A stretch of DNA of 42,211 bases, taken from positions 1 to 42,211 of the forward strand of contig RFZJ01000032.1 in NCBI GenBank assembly GCA_009920765.1, written 5' to 3'. This DNA is from Planctomycetota bacterium (GTDB lineage Bacteria > Planctomycetota > Planctomycetia > Gemmatales > Gemmataceae). Position numbers and translations under genes: made by a program. The notes under the pieces were generated by a model that was not told the DNA's origin, did no database searches, and was given only the letters and a program-made list of their open reading frames with translations. Each line of letters starts with the position of its first letter. Position 1 is the first letter of the stretch. Below are positions 15,446 to 24,889 of the stretch, piece by piece.

Positions 15446-16768
15446 ATGGATTCCATCCAAAGCTTATACCAGTCTATCAAAGAAGGTTCAACCACGCCGA
15501 TCAACCTTTTAGACAAATACCTAGAAAGAATCAAGCAGATCGACCCAATAATTAACGCGTGGGAATATTTAGACCCACAACAGGCGAAGGCTGATGCGAT
15601 AAAGGCAACTAAAGAAATTAACTCTGGATTTTGCCGGGGAAGGCTGCACGGTATACCGATTGGTATAAAGGATATCATCGATGTTAATGATTGGCCAACA
15701 CGAGCGGGATGCATGTCATGGGCTCGTTCATTTGCCCGACAAGATGCTACTATTGTTACAAAACTAAGAAAAGCCGGAGCGATTTTAGTAGGAAAAACCG
15801 TAACAACTGCATACGCCAGCTTTGATCCACCACCCACTCGAAACCCATGGAACCTTCAAAAAACTCCGGGAGGATCAAGCAGTGGTTCGGCTGCTGCGGT
15901 ATCCGCAGGAATGATACCCGCAGCTTTAGGCACGCAAACAGGTGGGTCTATCACCAGGCCAGCTAGTTATTGTGGAGTTGCTTCAATAAAACCAACTTTT
16001 GGCTGGATCTCCTTAGATGGCGTGTTGCCATTAGCCCAATCCATGGATCATATGGGAATGATGGCGCCTAAAATAGAAGATTTAGAAATAATTTGGGAAG
16101 AAGTAACGGAAACAACAAATCGAATCCCAGAAGCCCCAAAACCACCCTGCATTGCTGTTCTCAAATCTTTCTTTTCAGAAAAAGCATCAGACGAAATGCG
16201 CAACATGCTCAACGAAAATATTAAAAACTTTCAACGAGCAGGGGCTCAGGTTGCTTTCATGGAACTGCCTGAAGCCTTTGCAAATTTAACAACAGAACAT
16301 CGCGCAATCATGTCTTATGAAGCATTTAAAATCCACGAATATTGGATTTCAAGAAGACCTGAAGATTATCCCCCCAAAATCACATCCCTGATTAAAGAAG
16401 GCTCCAAAATCAGTCCTGATTATTATATTTCCTGCAAAAACCAACAAAATCACTGGAAAAATTATTTCGAAAAAAACTTGAAAGAACACGATTGCTTTTT
16501 GATGCCTGCAACAACAACAGAGGCACCAGATAACGAAACAACTGGCGATCCTGCTTTTAATTCCCCTTGGAGTTTTACTGGCCTACCTGCTTTATCCTTG
16601 CCTTGCCAACTTTCTAAAACTGGATTACCTCTTGCAATCCAACTTGTTTCCCGATCAAACTCTGAACCTAAACTATTCCAATTGGGAAAATGGTGCGAGA
16701 AACAAATCGATTATTCCTATCGTTGCCCCAATGGACTTAATAAAATAATCAAAGAAGTAAACTTTTAA
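15446..16768 (+). CDS. Amidase signature family hydrolase
   Basis: A 440-residue amidase-signature enzyme, hydrolysing a carboxamide by a Ser-cisSer-Lys triad: K75 (GIPIGIKDIID), the cis-serine in TPGGSSSGSAA (144-146), and the nucleophile S168 in GTQTGGSITRPASYCG. The C-terminal PALSLPCQLSKTGLPLAIQLVS is also typical. GatA is unlikely because gatB/gatC are absent and the C-terminal part is short and divergent; the natural substrate is unknown. The frame is open 14 codons further upstream, but the ATG at 15446 has GAAGG 8 bases before it and leaves promoter space against argC. It ends 11 bases before exbB, so it may share a transcript with the transport genes. Confidence 0.9.
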   Translation: MDSIQSLYQSIKEGSTTPINLLDKYLERIKQIDPIINAWEYLDPQQAKADAIKATKEINSGFCRGRLHGIPIGIKDIIDVNDWPTRAGCMSWARSFARQDATIVTKLRKAGAILVGKTVTTAYASFDPPPTRNPWNLQKTPGGSSSGSAAAVSAGMIPAALGTQTGGSITRPASYCGVASIKPTFGWISLDGVLPLAQSMDHMGMMAPKIEDLEIIWEEVTETTNRIPEAPKPPCIAVLKSFFSEKASDEMRNMLNENIKNFQRAGAQVAFMELPEAFANLTTEHRAIMSYEAFKIHEYWISRRPEDYPPKITSLIKEGSKISPDYYISCKNQQNHWKNYFEKNLKEHDCFLMPATTTEAPDNETTGDPAFNSPWSFTGLPALSLPCQLSKTGLPLAIQLVSRSNSEPKLFQLGKWCEKQIDYSYRCPNGLNKIIKEVNF

Positions 16769-16779
16769 AAGGACGCATA

Positions 16780-17412
16780 ATGTCATCATTTTGGATGTTT
16801 GTAATAAATGACTGGATATTCGCAATTCCCATGCTATCAATGTCGGTTTGTGGAATAGCTTTAATCACCTGGAGGATCCTTCTTAATCGAGGGCTTCTAA
16901 AAAACACTGAGGCCCACTTAGAAGCATTGAAAACCATACTACTGCGTGATGGTTTAAAAGCAGCAATAACATTAAACAACGATCAAAAAGACTGGTTGGG
17001 AGTACTCTTGTTCTCCGCAGGAATTAAAGGTTTGGGAAACGGCATTCCTGCATCCAGAAAAGAAATAAACAACGCAGTGGAATTTGAAATAATCCCAAGG
17101 CTAAATTTTCTGCTACCAACAATGCTAGCAATTGCAAAAATCGCAACCATGGTAGGCTTGCTTGGGACAGTCATAAGCATGATTGGCACATTCAGTAAAA
17201 TCCAAGAGGCTCAAGGGGGCGTTTCAGAACAGGCTGGTTCAATTGGTTTAGCCCTTTTTGCTACTGCCCTGGGCTTGGTAACTGCAATTCCCCTCGTTTT
17301 TGCACATGTCATGTTCAAAGCGCAAATCAACGATTTTGAGCTTCGAATAAAAAAAACAATTCAACAGTTTATCGATATGGCAACCACATTGAAAACACCT
17401 CTTAAACCTTGA
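16780..17412 (+). CDS. MotA/TolQ/ExbB proton channel protein
   Basis: A 210-residue inner-membrane protein with three hydrophobic segments (about residues 9-33, 113-141 and 158-182), as in ExbB and TolQ, which form the proton-conducting pentamer that energises outer-membrane processes. The conserved TM2/TM3 blocks are ATMVGLLGTVISMIGTF and GSIGLALFATALGLVTAIP. A good AAGGA ribosome binding site precedes the ATG. It is followed by two exbD-type genes at 7 bases and a 4-base overlap, forming a complete energy-transducing motor unit. The specific partner receptor is not evident. Confidence 0.93.
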   Translation: MSSFWMFVINDWIFAIPMLSMSVCGIALITWRILLNRGLLKNTEAHLEALKTILLRDGLKAAITLNNDQKDWLGVLLFSAGIKGLGNGIPASRKEINNAVEFEIIPRLNFLLPTMLAIAKIATMVGLLGTVISMIGTFSKIQEAQGGVSEQAGSIGLALFATALGLVTAIPLVFAHVMFKAQINDFELRIKKTIQQFIDMATTLKTPLKP

Positions 17413-17419
17413 TTTAAAT

Positions 17420-18097
17420 ATGCTTCCAGATGCTAAATATTATGATGTATGGATTATTAAATCGAATCAGGTGATCCGAGAAATCCCCGCAAATACCATC
17501 TTTCAATGGATTCAAGAAAGGCGATTGATTGGGCGAGATAAAATTCGCCCTGCAGGTACAGCGGACTGGTTTGATATAAGCCTGCACCCATATCTTGCAA
17601 ATATTTCCCCTCTAAAAGAAAATCCGGAAACCGAAATTTACGAGGTCTCGACTCAATCTTTTTCAAAACATCAAGGTATTGAGGATGATATCGACATGAT
17701 CCCATTAATTGATGTAAGCCTAGTCTTGTTGGTTTATTTTTTAATGAGCACATCCACCCTTGGTTCAAGTAACTCAACCAAGTTACCCGTTGCAGAATAC
17801 GCAAGCGTGCAAGTTATAAAGGATCAAGCTTGGATCGAAATAGGGAACAATAAAACTTTCACAGTAGGATTTGCAGAGAGAAAAAAAGACCAGTCCACCA
17901 AATTTACCACTGAAGATAAATTAATTGCTTACCTACAAGATGAAATCAAAAAAGGGCAGGGCTCTAAAGAAATTACTTTATATGCTCCGGGCGATATATC
18001 TGCTGGAACTATTCGCAATTTAATAACTTCAATTGAAAAATCTTTTAACAAAGATGAAATTTCTAATATTCATCTTGGAGTCACCGGTAAAAAATGA
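17420..18097 (+). CDS. ExbD/TolR protein with fused N-terminal GYF_2-like domain
   Basis: A 225-residue protein. The N-terminal ~60 residues (YDVWIIKSNQVIREIPANTIFQW and ERRLIGRDKIRPAG-TADWF) resemble the GYF_2/DUF4339 domain, which sits in the cytoplasm. After a linker comes the ExbD core: the acidic DDIDMIPLIDVSLVLLVYFLM, where the Asp in LIDV of the single transmembrane helix is the predicted proton-relay residue, then a periplasmic domain with APGDISAGTIRNLI. Ordinary ExbD/TolR proteins are about 140 residues and lack the extra domain. It is the middle gene of exbB-exbD-exbD; the weak ribosome binding site suggests coupling to exbB. Confidence 0.85.
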   Translation: MLPDAKYYDVWIIKSNQVIREIPANTIFQWIQERRLIGRDKIRPAGTADWFDISLHPYLANISPLKENPETEIYEVSTQSFSKHQGIEDDIDMIPLIDVSLVLLVYFLMSTSTLGSSNSTKLPVAEYASVQVIKDQAWIEIGNNKTFTVGFAERKKDQSTKFTTEDKLIAYLQDEIKKGQGSKEITLYAPGDISAGTIRNLITSIEKSFNKDEISNIHLGVTGKK

Positions 18098-18696
18098 GCC
18101 TCTGGGATTTGAAAAATTATGGAACAGGTTCAAAATCAACTTTACTAGAGTACGTTGAAATAAATGAACTGATTATTTCAGGGTTAGTTTCTTTCAATGA
18201 TGAAATCCGAAAGCAAGGAGAAACAATTTGGAAAACATTGCAGGATTATCCAGAATTCGCGGAAGCTTTCTCATCAAAAACAACAATCAATCACGATGAT
18301 GATGACAATATCGACATGAACGCCTTAATCGATGTATGTCTAGTTCTTTTAGTCTTTTTTATATTGTTAACAAGCTATGCAAAATTAGTGCAGCATCTTG
18401 AAGCGGCTAAAACAAATCCAGATTCAAAAATTCCTTCAATAAGCACTTCACAAGCTGAGCAAAAAACCAAAGTTGTAATAAAATTAGATGGAAATATTGC
18501 TGTTTTCTACATAAATGAACAATTGGTTGAAAGTGAAAATCTGGTTTCTGTATTAAAAGCTTCTGTAAAAAAATTAAAAAACAAAGATTTGATTTTATAC
18601 TACAGTGATGATGTGCCTTATCAAGCAGTGATCTCCATACAAGATGCAGCTAGGGCTGCAGATTTCCAACAAATACTTCAAGCACTAGGTAAATAA
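18094..18696 (+). CDS. Second ExbD/TolR-type protein with a cytosolic N-terminal extension
   Basis: A 200-residue ExbD paralogue overlapping the previous gene by 4 bases (ATGA). The membrane segment is preceded by an acidic run (DDDDNIDMNALIDVCLVLLVFFILL), with the conserved Asp in LIDV, and followed by a periplasmic domain including LILYYSDDVPYQAVISIQDAA. About 65 residues precede the acidic run and contain no recognised domain (ELIISGLVSFNDEIRKQGETIW); they differ from the GYF-like domain of its neighbour. Two unequal ExbD subunits in one operon suggest a heteromeric motor. It ends 2 bases before the oppositely oriented TonB-like gene. Confidence 0.83.
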   Translation: MSLWDLKNYGTGSKSTLLEYVEINELIISGLVSFNDEIRKQGETIWKTLQDYPEFAEAFSSKTTINHDDDDNIDMNALIDVCLVLLVFFILLTSYAKLVQHLEAAKTNPDSKIPSISTSQAEQKTKVVIKLDGNIAVFYINEQLVESENLVSVLKASVKKLKNKDLILYYSDDVPYQAVISIQDAARAADFQQILQALGK

Positions 18697-18698
18697 AT

Positions 18699-19625
18699 TT
18701 ACTTTTTCTTGTAGGTAATATCAGCTTTTGCGGGTTCATATTTTCCTGAAGTCTTACTAATTGCAAAACGAGTCTCTTGAATATCTTCCTCCTTGGCACC
18801 TTGAAGTGATGCTTTTTCAAGTTTCAGCAACTTTTCCTCAACAGAAAGAGGCATCAGGACAACAAACGCTTCCGTTTTGATTTGTAAACCCAATGCACGA
18901 GACAGATTAGAGACCGATTGTGGTTTATCATCAATCCAAAAAATATCACTTACAGAAGACAAATCCAATTCCATAGTAGATAAAGGTTTAACACTTAGGT
19001 TTGAAATGACTAAAAATTTCCCCGGATTATTTGGATCTGGGAAAGCTACACGAGCGTTTAAATCCATCAATTGTAAAAGATAATCGGCCCCGTTTGTAGT
19101 ATTAAAAACCATAATCCACCGAAGCATTCGTTCACCTCGACCATCACCGACCCCACCACCTTTTGTATTTCCAATTCCCTTCATCCCATCAATCATTTTA
19201 TTTTTTAAATTTTGTCCTATCCGAGATAATTCCTGAGCTTTAGCTTTAGCATCATCAACCAAAGATTTTACACCATTTTTATCAACTTGGATTTTTTCAA
19301 TGGGAGAAGGATCTAACTTTAATGGAATTTCGGAGATGATTTCTTTATCTTGACTTTTAACCTTAGAAAAAACCTTGATCGTGTCATCATTTGCTTTTGC
19401 ATCAGGCTCTCCTGAGGATGCACTACCCCCAACCCTAACCGACGAAACACCTAGCCTGCGATTAACATCCCCGACAATTGCTTTTTTCAGACCTTCCCAA
19501 CCAAGCATCATAATTAACACAACTAGGGCGATATGAACTACAAATGAAACAATCAACGAGGAAATTGATTCATAATTTGGTGAATATTTATCCCAAAACG
19601 TTTTCTTCGAAGAAGTTGCTTCCAT
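18699..19625 (-). CDS. Membrane-anchored periplasmic protein, TonB-like topology, unknown function
   Basis: A 308-residue protein with a short basic cytosolic N terminus, one transmembrane helix (about 22-45, SLIVSFVVHIALVVLIMML), then a Ser/Gly- and Lys-rich periplasmic linker including GGSASSGEPD and GGGVGDGRGERMLRW. The C-terminal domain (about 165-260) reads WIMVFNTTNGADYLLQLMDL and IFWIDDKPQSVSNLSRALGL. The topology and the facing exbB-exbD-exbD genes suggest a TonB-like energy transducer, but I see no canonical TonB C-terminal domain. It sits 16 bases downstream of ribD on the same strand, in an odd pairing with riboflavin synthesis. Confidence 0.65.
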   Translation of the reverse strand: MEATSSKKTFWDKYSPNYESISSLIVSFVVHIALVVLIMMLGWEGLKKAIVGDVNRRLGVSSVRVGGSASSGEPDAKANDDTIKVFSKVKSQDKEIISEIPLKLDPSPIEKIQVDKNGVKSLVDDAKAKAQELSRIGQNLKNKMIDGMKGIGNTKGGGVGDGRGERMLRWIMVFNTTNGADYLLQLMDLNARVAFPDPNNPGKFLVISNLSVKPLSTMELDLSSVSDIFWIDDKPQSVSNLSRALGLQIKTEAFVVLMPLSVEEKLLKLEKASLQGAKEEDIQETRFAISKTSGKYEPAKADITYKKK

Positions 19626-19641
19626 AATTTTCCAAAATTTA

Positions 19642-20754
19642 TTAGGAGTGATAATGCTTCAGTCTACCGGATAAAAGAATATTGTCCCCAATCATCTCAT
19701 TAGTAAAAGAACCTAGTCTTTGACTTCCTGCAATATCGAGAGCCCCACCTCCCCCAACAGGTGATATTGCATCCGTCCCCCCAATAATAACGGGGGCGAT
19801 ATAAACCGCAATTTCATCTACCTGAGATGCGTCAAAAAAACTACCAAGAGTTATTCCTCCTCCTTCCACCAACAGATTTTGAACACTTTTTTTTCCCAAA
19901 AAATCCAATACCTCATTTACGATATCTACACGAGAACACGATGAAAGTTCAAGTAATTCGCATCCAGAATATCGCAAAGCAACTTTTATGTGTTGAGATA
20001 CGTGCTGCTTTACAGCAATTATTGTTGGAAATTCCTTGGCAGATTGAATTATGCGGGAAGAAAGACTTATTCTAGCATTAGGATCAATCACCACTCGGAT
20101 TTGTTTTCTTGGCCCTTCTGGCCTTGCATTCAACATGGGGTCATCATTCTGAATCGTTCCAATACCAACCAAAACCGCATCCACTAAACCGCGTAATTGG
20201 TGAACTTTTTCCCTGCATCTCTCATTACTAATCCATTTTGATTCGCCCGTTTTTGTTGCAATTTTCCCATCTAAACTCATTGCCCATTTGGCAATAACAA
20301 ATGGTTTTGAATGAAGATAATATTTAATAAATGGGGCGTTGATAATTTCCGCTTTCTCTTTTCCAACACCTAATACCACTTCAACACCATGATCTTTCAA
20401 ATAATTAATTCCCTTACCAGCCACTAACGGATTTGGATCACGCATTGCCACAACAACTTTAGATATGCCGGATTTTACAAGAGCATCTGCACAAGGTGGT
20501 GTCTTACCATGATGGGAACAAGGTTCCAATGAAACAAACAAAGTACACCCTCGGGCATTTTCCCCTGCTTGATTTAATGCTTCGGCCTCAGCGTGCAATC
20601 CCCCAAACTTCTGATGCCAACCAACACCAACCACAACATTATCCTTCACCAAAACAGCACCAACCATAGGATTGGGCTCAACCATTCCACGCCCTCGAAT
20701 TGCAAGATCAAGGGCCATGCTCATCCACTTTTCCCGCCCATCATCATTAATCAT
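19642..20754 (-). CDS. ribD: Bifunctional riboflavin deaminase/reductase
   Basis: RibD catalyses the deamination of 2,5-diamino-6-ribosylamino-4-pyrimidinone 5'-phosphate and the following reduction of its sugar, early in riboflavin synthesis. The 370-residue form has the deaminase domain first, with zinc ligands H54 and the proton-shuttling E56 in HAEAEAL, plus C79 and C88 in EPCSHHGKTPPC. The reductase domain (from about 150) shows KPFVIAKWAMSLDGKIAT, DAVLVGIGTIQNDDP and LLVEGGG. The frame opens at 20817, but the ATG at 20754 lies at the family's usual start and has AGGA upstream. Other rib genes are absent from the window. It diverges from truA with 186 bases between. Confidence 0.95.
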   Translation of the reverse strand: MINDDGREKWMSMALDLAIRGRGMVEPNPMVGAVLVKDNVVVGVGWHQKFGGLHAEAEALNQAGENARGCTLFVSLEPCSHHGKTPPCADALVKSGISKVVVAMRDPNPLVAGKGINYLKDHGVEVVLGVGKEKAEIINAPFIKYYLHSKPFVIAKWAMSLDGKIATKTGESKWISNERCREKVHQLRGLVDAVLVGIGTIQNDDPMLNARPEGPRKQIRVVIDPNARISLSSRIIQSAKEFPTIIAVKQHVSQHIKVALRYSGCELLELSSCSRVDIVNEVLDFLGKKSVQNLLVEGGGITLGSFFDASQVDEIAVYIAPVIIGGTDAISPVGGGGALDIAGSQRLGSFTNEMIGDNILLSGRLKHYHS

Positions 20755-20940
20755 TAATTTATTTCCTAACAGCCTTAAACAGATACAATAAATCAAATAG
20801 AAGGAAGCTAAAATCAATGGTTATTTGCAGTAAAGATTTCAGATGAAAGATGATGAAAAGAAATCTTTTTGATTCAACCATATATATTTTAAATATAGCA
20901 CTCATGGATTTAATCTCGCCAACGAATCACAAAACCTATT

Positions 20941-21690
20941 ATGCGAAATTTAAAACTTATTATCAGTTATGATGGCACAGATTTTCAAGGTTGGCAAATA
21001 CAACCTGGATTTAGAACAGTTCAGGAAACCATCCAGAAACACCTCGAAAAGATAACCAACCAAAAAATCACCTTGTACGCGAGTGGCAGAACTGACACCG
21101 GAGTACATGCAATTGCTCAAGTCGCAAATTTCAGAGTGGAGTCAAATTTAAGTTTATCAAAAATACATTTGGGCCTTAATGCGCTTTTGCCTGAAGACAT
21201 TTCAATTAATGAAATTACTGAGGTTCCTTACGATTTCCACTCAGTAAAAGATGCCAAGAAAAAACACTATCGCTATGTAATAAGACAATCTGGGATTTCA
21301 GACCCATTAACCAGAAAATTTTGTCATTTGGTAAAACAGGAACTCGACCATAAAAAAATGCACAATGCGGCGCAACAACTAATTGGAACACACGATTTCA
21401 GGTGTTTTGAATCAGAATGGCCAAATAGAACAGATAGCATTCGGACAATTTATCGGACATCGGTCAACCGGATGGGGCCTTGGATCTGGTTTAATATCGA
21501 AGGTAATGGTTTTCTTTATAATATGGTAAGGGCTATTGCTGGAACACTTATAGAAATAGGAAGAGGACATTTGCCAGAAAATAAAATTCTGGAACTAATA
21601 GAATTAAAAGAAAGAAAGTATGCTGGGCCAACAGCTCCAGCTAAGGGATTATTCCTAGTACGCGTTTTTTATGAAGATTTAACAACATGA
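20941..21690 (+). CDS. truA: tRNA pseudouridine(38-40) synthase
   Basis: TruA isomerises uridines at positions 38-40 of the tRNA anticodon arm. The 249-residue protein begins MRNLKLIISYDGTDFQGWQ, a family hallmark, and has the catalytic aspartate D52 in ASGRTDTGVHA. FHSVKDAKKKHYRY and FNIEGNGFLYNMVRAIAGTLIEIGRG are further diagnostic blocks. The stop codon overlaps the start of aroA by 4 bases (ATGA), so the two are translationally coupled. Confidence 0.97.
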   Translation: MRNLKLIISYDGTDFQGWQIQPGFRTVQETIQKHLEKITNQKITLYASGRTDTGVHAIAQVANFRVESNLSLSKIHLGLNALLPEDISINEITEVPYDFHSVKDAKKKHYRYVIRQSGISDPLTRKFCHLVKQELDHKKMHNAAQQLIGTHDFRCFESEWPNRTDSIRTIYRTSVNRMGPWIWFNIEGNGFLYNMVRAIAGTLIEIGRGHLPENKILELIELKERKYAGPTAPAKGLFLVRVFYEDLTT

Positions 21691-22991
21691 AATTACAACA
21701 GGCATACCCAGATAAAATTACAATCAGCCCATTGAATAATCCAATTACCCTTGAGTGCATTTTGCCTGGTTCAAAAAGTATTACTAATAGGGCTTTGGTA
21801 ATCGCAGCGCTTAATTCAGGCAACAAAAAAACCCATTTAAAAGGAATCTTACACAGTGAAGACACGGAAATTATGGTCGATTGCCTGGAAAAACTTGGAT
21901 TTATTATTTCAGTAAACTGGAAGGACTGCACCGCTTCTGTATCTTCACCAAAAGCTCCTGGAATAATTCCCTCATCAAATGCAACCCTTTTCACCGGGAA
22001 TTCCGGCACGACCATGCGTTTTCTAACAGCAATGGTTGGACTAGGAAACGGCACCTACAAACTCGATGGAATTAAAAGAATGCAGGAAAGGCCAATCAAT
22101 GATCTTTTAAAAGCCCTTAATGCGCTTAACATTAATGCTTCAAGTGAAAATAACAATGGTTGCCCACCTGTTATTATAAAAACTCCCGGTTGGTCAGGAG
22201 GAATAACAAAAATAAATTCAGAAATGAGCAGCCAATTTATTAGTGGAATATTAATGGCAGCCCCATTTGCCAAGGGAGAAACACGTATTATTTTAGAAGG
22301 TAATATTGTCTCTCAATCTTACATCGGGATAACATTAGCAATGCTAAAAGATTGGGGAATTACGGCTACAAAAATTTCTGAAAGGGAATATTTGATTCCA
22401 GGGTATCAAATTGGAAACTGCTTCGAATACCAAGTTGAGCCCGACGCTTCCGCAGCGAGTTATTTTTACGCGGCAGCAGCAATCACAGCGGGCAAAGTTA
22501 CAACACCCGGATTAGGAAAAAACTCACTTCAAGGGGATATAAAATTTGTTCAAGCCCTTGAACTTATGGGCGCCCAAGTTACCCAAGACCACAAGTCGAC
22601 CACTATTATTGGCAAGGAATTAAAAGGCATAAGTATTGATATGAACGATATTAGCGACACGGTAATGACACTGGGAGTGGTCGCTTGTTTTGCCAAGGGA
22701 ACAACCAAGATTACAAATATAGGCCACATAAGGCATAAAGAAACGGATCGTATAAGTGCGCTTGCCAACGAATTAAGAAAAATCGGTGCTTTGGTTGAAG
22801 AGTATCCTGACAGCATAATTATTCATCCCTCAAAATTATACGGGGCAGAAATTGAAACCTACAACGATCACAGAATTGCAATGAGTTTTGCAATTGCGGG
22901 TTTAAAAATCCCTGGAATAACTATTTGTAATCCTTCCTGCGTAGCTAAAACTTATCCTGACTTTTTTGAAGATCTTGCAAAAGCAACGTAA
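21687..22991 (+). CDS. aroA: 3-phosphoshikimate 1-carboxyvinyltransferase (EPSP synthase)
   Basis: AroA condenses shikimate-3-phosphate with phosphoenolpyruvate in the chorismate pathway. The 434-residue length and motifs fit: PGSKSITNRAL near the start, TGNSGTTMRFLTA (PEP-binding), MQERPINDL, SSQFISGILMAAP, EPDASAASYFYAAAA, GHIRHKETDRISAL, and YNDHRIAMSFAIAG. GNSGTTMR differs from the GNAGTAMRP of enterobacterial class I enzymes and looks more like class II-type loops. It pairs only with truA; other aro genes are not here. The downstream secreted-protein gene begins 18 bases after its stop and could be on the same transcript. Confidence 0.96.
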   Translation: MKLQQAYPDKITISPLNNPITLECILPGSKSITNRALVIAALNSGNKKTHLKGILHSEDTEIMVDCLEKLGFIISVNWKDCTASVSSPKAPGIIPSSNATLFTGNSGTTMRFLTAMVGLGNGTYKLDGIKRMQERPINDLLKALNALNINASSENNNGCPPVIIKTPGWSGGITKINSEMSSQFISGILMAAPFAKGETRIILEGNIVSQSYIGITLAMLKDWGITATKISEREYLIPGYQIGNCFEYQVEPDASAASYFYAAAAITAGKVTTPGLGKNSLQGDIKFVQALELMGAQVTQDHKSTTIIGKELKGISIDMNDISDTVMTLGVVACFAKGTTKITNIGHIRHKETDRISALANELRKIGALVEEYPDSIIIHPSKLYGAEIETYNDHRIAMSFAIAGLKIPGITICNPSCVAKTYPDFFEDLAKAT

Positions 22992-23008
22992 AAACTGCGG
23001 AAAATGAT

Positions 23009-24847
23009 ATGCAAAAAATTTCGCTATTTTTGATTGTAATTTCCTTTTCATGTTTAATTGACAACAAATGCTTAGCAGCGAAAATAAATGAAACTTCAAA
23101 AGAAAAAACCCTTCAAGTCTCCATTTCTTTTGAAACCTCAAGGGTTTTAACCAAACAAAAAGCTCACCTGATTCAAGAATCGATTTCTAGCAGAATCAAA
23201 AAGTCATTTAAAGGAATAATTCGACTTCAAGAATTCAAGGTTGTCGATTTAAAATCATTGATAAACCAACAAACCCAAAATAATCAGAATTTTTCAGCAA
23301 CTTTACTTATCTCCCATGCAGACAATCGTTTTACCATAAAAATAAATTTTACAGATTATGACTCTACTTTTTTATTTCCAACCCAACAATCTACCTGCGA
23401 AAACCAAAATGAAATACCATTTAAAACTTTAGATTTATTTAAAGAATACCTGACACCAAAAGCCCTAATTACAAGAAAACTAAATGAGGACGTTTATGAA
23501 CTTCAATTTGAAAATAACAGCCAATTAAAAACGGGTTATGCTTCCCCAAAAAAAGGCGACTATTTTCAGATATTAAGAAAAACTCAAACTAACAAAGCAA
23601 ACAATATTTATAAATGGACCGTTTTACAACTTTTAGAAACAGTTAATTCAAATCAAAACAACATCATTTTCAAGTCGAAACTATACAGCGGCATAGAATT
23701 GCCAAATTTATCAGGATTTAAAGCGATTAAAATCCCAAATGGGCCAATCGATATTGGATTTAAAATAACCCCCTCAGAACATTCCCAAGCAATAAAAAAT
23801 ACAGAATCCTATTTTCCTGTGGATGTTTTATTGCGACCTTCTTTCAAAGTAGGGATGAATCAAGAAAAGCACATTTCAAGGACCGATAATCAGGGGATAT
23901 TTAGATTTCCTACGAATTGCGAGATACTTTTCCCGGGAGTTGCATTTGTAGAAATAATCAGAAACAACAGTATTGTTGCTCAATTCCCTTTCTTTAAAAC
24001 CTCCAATGAACCGGAATCAATAACAATAAATTTTGAACCTGAAAAACCTTATGAAAAACAAAAAGCGCTTTGGTTAATACAAGTAAATGATCAGTTAGCG
24101 TTCATGAGCGCACTTTTCAGAGAATTAAACAAACCAGATTTCAAAAATGAAGTTTTAAATTCCAGAATAGAAAAGATTGATAAGTTGGCAAAATTCAGTT
24201 TTGAAAAAGTAAATAACATCAAGACTGGACTCCAGGACTTAAAATCAAAATGGCCTGACATAATCACCGATAATGAACTCAAGCTTGGAGAAAAAAAACT
24301 TGGCGCCTTGCTTGGGTATATTGGAGAATTAAACAATTATCAAGCCCGCTTGGTTAAAATTGAAGCAGACAAAAATTCCCCTCAACGAAAAGCACTGAAT
24401 TTTAAAATTACAGAAGCAAAACGCATGGCAGGCGATGGTGATTTTCCCCAAGCCATTACTTTATTGGAATCGATACTAAATGATGCACCTGAGGTTGAAA
24501 CTGATATCAAACAGTTCAAAGAATTATGGCTAAATAAATCGGCCAAAGTGATGGAAGCTAGAAAATTTTTATTCGATTCATTACCAAACTTAAGCGTTAT
24601 CGAGTTATCAAAACAAACCACCAAACTTATTTCTAGTGTCGAAATCTGTATCGCAGAATCAGATACCGCAGGACTTTTAAAGTACATGAAACACTCCAGA
24701 GATTTATATCTCCAGTTGGATCCCTCACAAAATGACCAGGATAAATCAAACACAAGTTCAAAAGAATCACTAGAACTAATTACTTTACTTGAAGAAGAAA
24801 ACAAAAGAGTAAAGATTTTTTTTGAATCATTGAACAAGAAACCCTAG
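23009..24847 (+). CDS. Large secreted protein with coiled-coil C-terminal half, unknown function
   Basis: A 612-residue exported protein. The signal peptide is MQKISLFLIVISFSCLIDN with cleavage near CLAA-KI. Residues to about 250 are beta-rich with many Asn, Gln and Lys. About 280-345 look like a carboxypeptidase-regulatory or Ig-like beta-sandwich (DVLLRPSFKVGMN, ISRTDNQGIFRFP, GVAFVEIIRNNSIVAQFPFF). From about 365 the protein is helical with heptad-like Leu/Lys/Glu runs such as RIEKIDKLAKFSFEKV and LITLLEEENKRVKIFFESL, suggesting coiled coils. No catalytic motif is seen. It may be a structural envelope component. The asparagine-rich composition differs from neighbours but matches the AT-rich genome. 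Confidence 0.7.
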   Translation: MQKISLFLIVISFSCLIDNKCLAAKINETSKEKTLQVSISFETSRVLTKQKAHLIQESISSRIKKSFKGIIRLQEFKVVDLKSLINQQTQNNQNFSATLLISHADNRFTIKINFTDYDSTFLFPTQQSTCENQNEIPFKTLDLFKEYLTPKALITRKLNEDVYELQFENNSQLKTGYASPKKGDYFQILRKTQTNKANNIYKWTVLQLLETVNSNQNNIIFKSKLYSGIELPNLSGFKAIKIPNGPIDIGFKITPSEHSQAIKNTESYFPVDVLLRPSFKVGMNQEKHISRTDNQGIFRFPTNCEILFPGVAFVEIIRNNSIVAQFPFFKTSNEPESITINFEPEKPYEKQKALWLIQVNDQLAFMSALFRELNKPDFKNEVLNSRIEKIDKLAKFSFEKVNNIKTGLQDLKSKWPDIITDNELKLGEKKLGALLGYIGELNNYQARLVKIEADKNSPQRKALNFKITEAKRMAGDGDFPQAITLLESILNDAPEVETDIKQFKELWLNKSAKVMEARKFLFDSLPNLSVIELSKQTTKLISSVEICIAESDTAGLLKYMKHSRDLYLQLDPSQNDQDKSNTSSKESLELITLLEEENKRVKIFFESLNKKP

Positions 24848-24889
24848 AGTAAGTTTGATTTTAAATCTCCAAGGGACAACTAATCCAAA

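Noticed and set aside
15446..16768. GatA subunit of the tRNA amidotransferase
   Set aside because: No gatB or gatC nearby and the C-terminal half is divergent; general amidase is safer.
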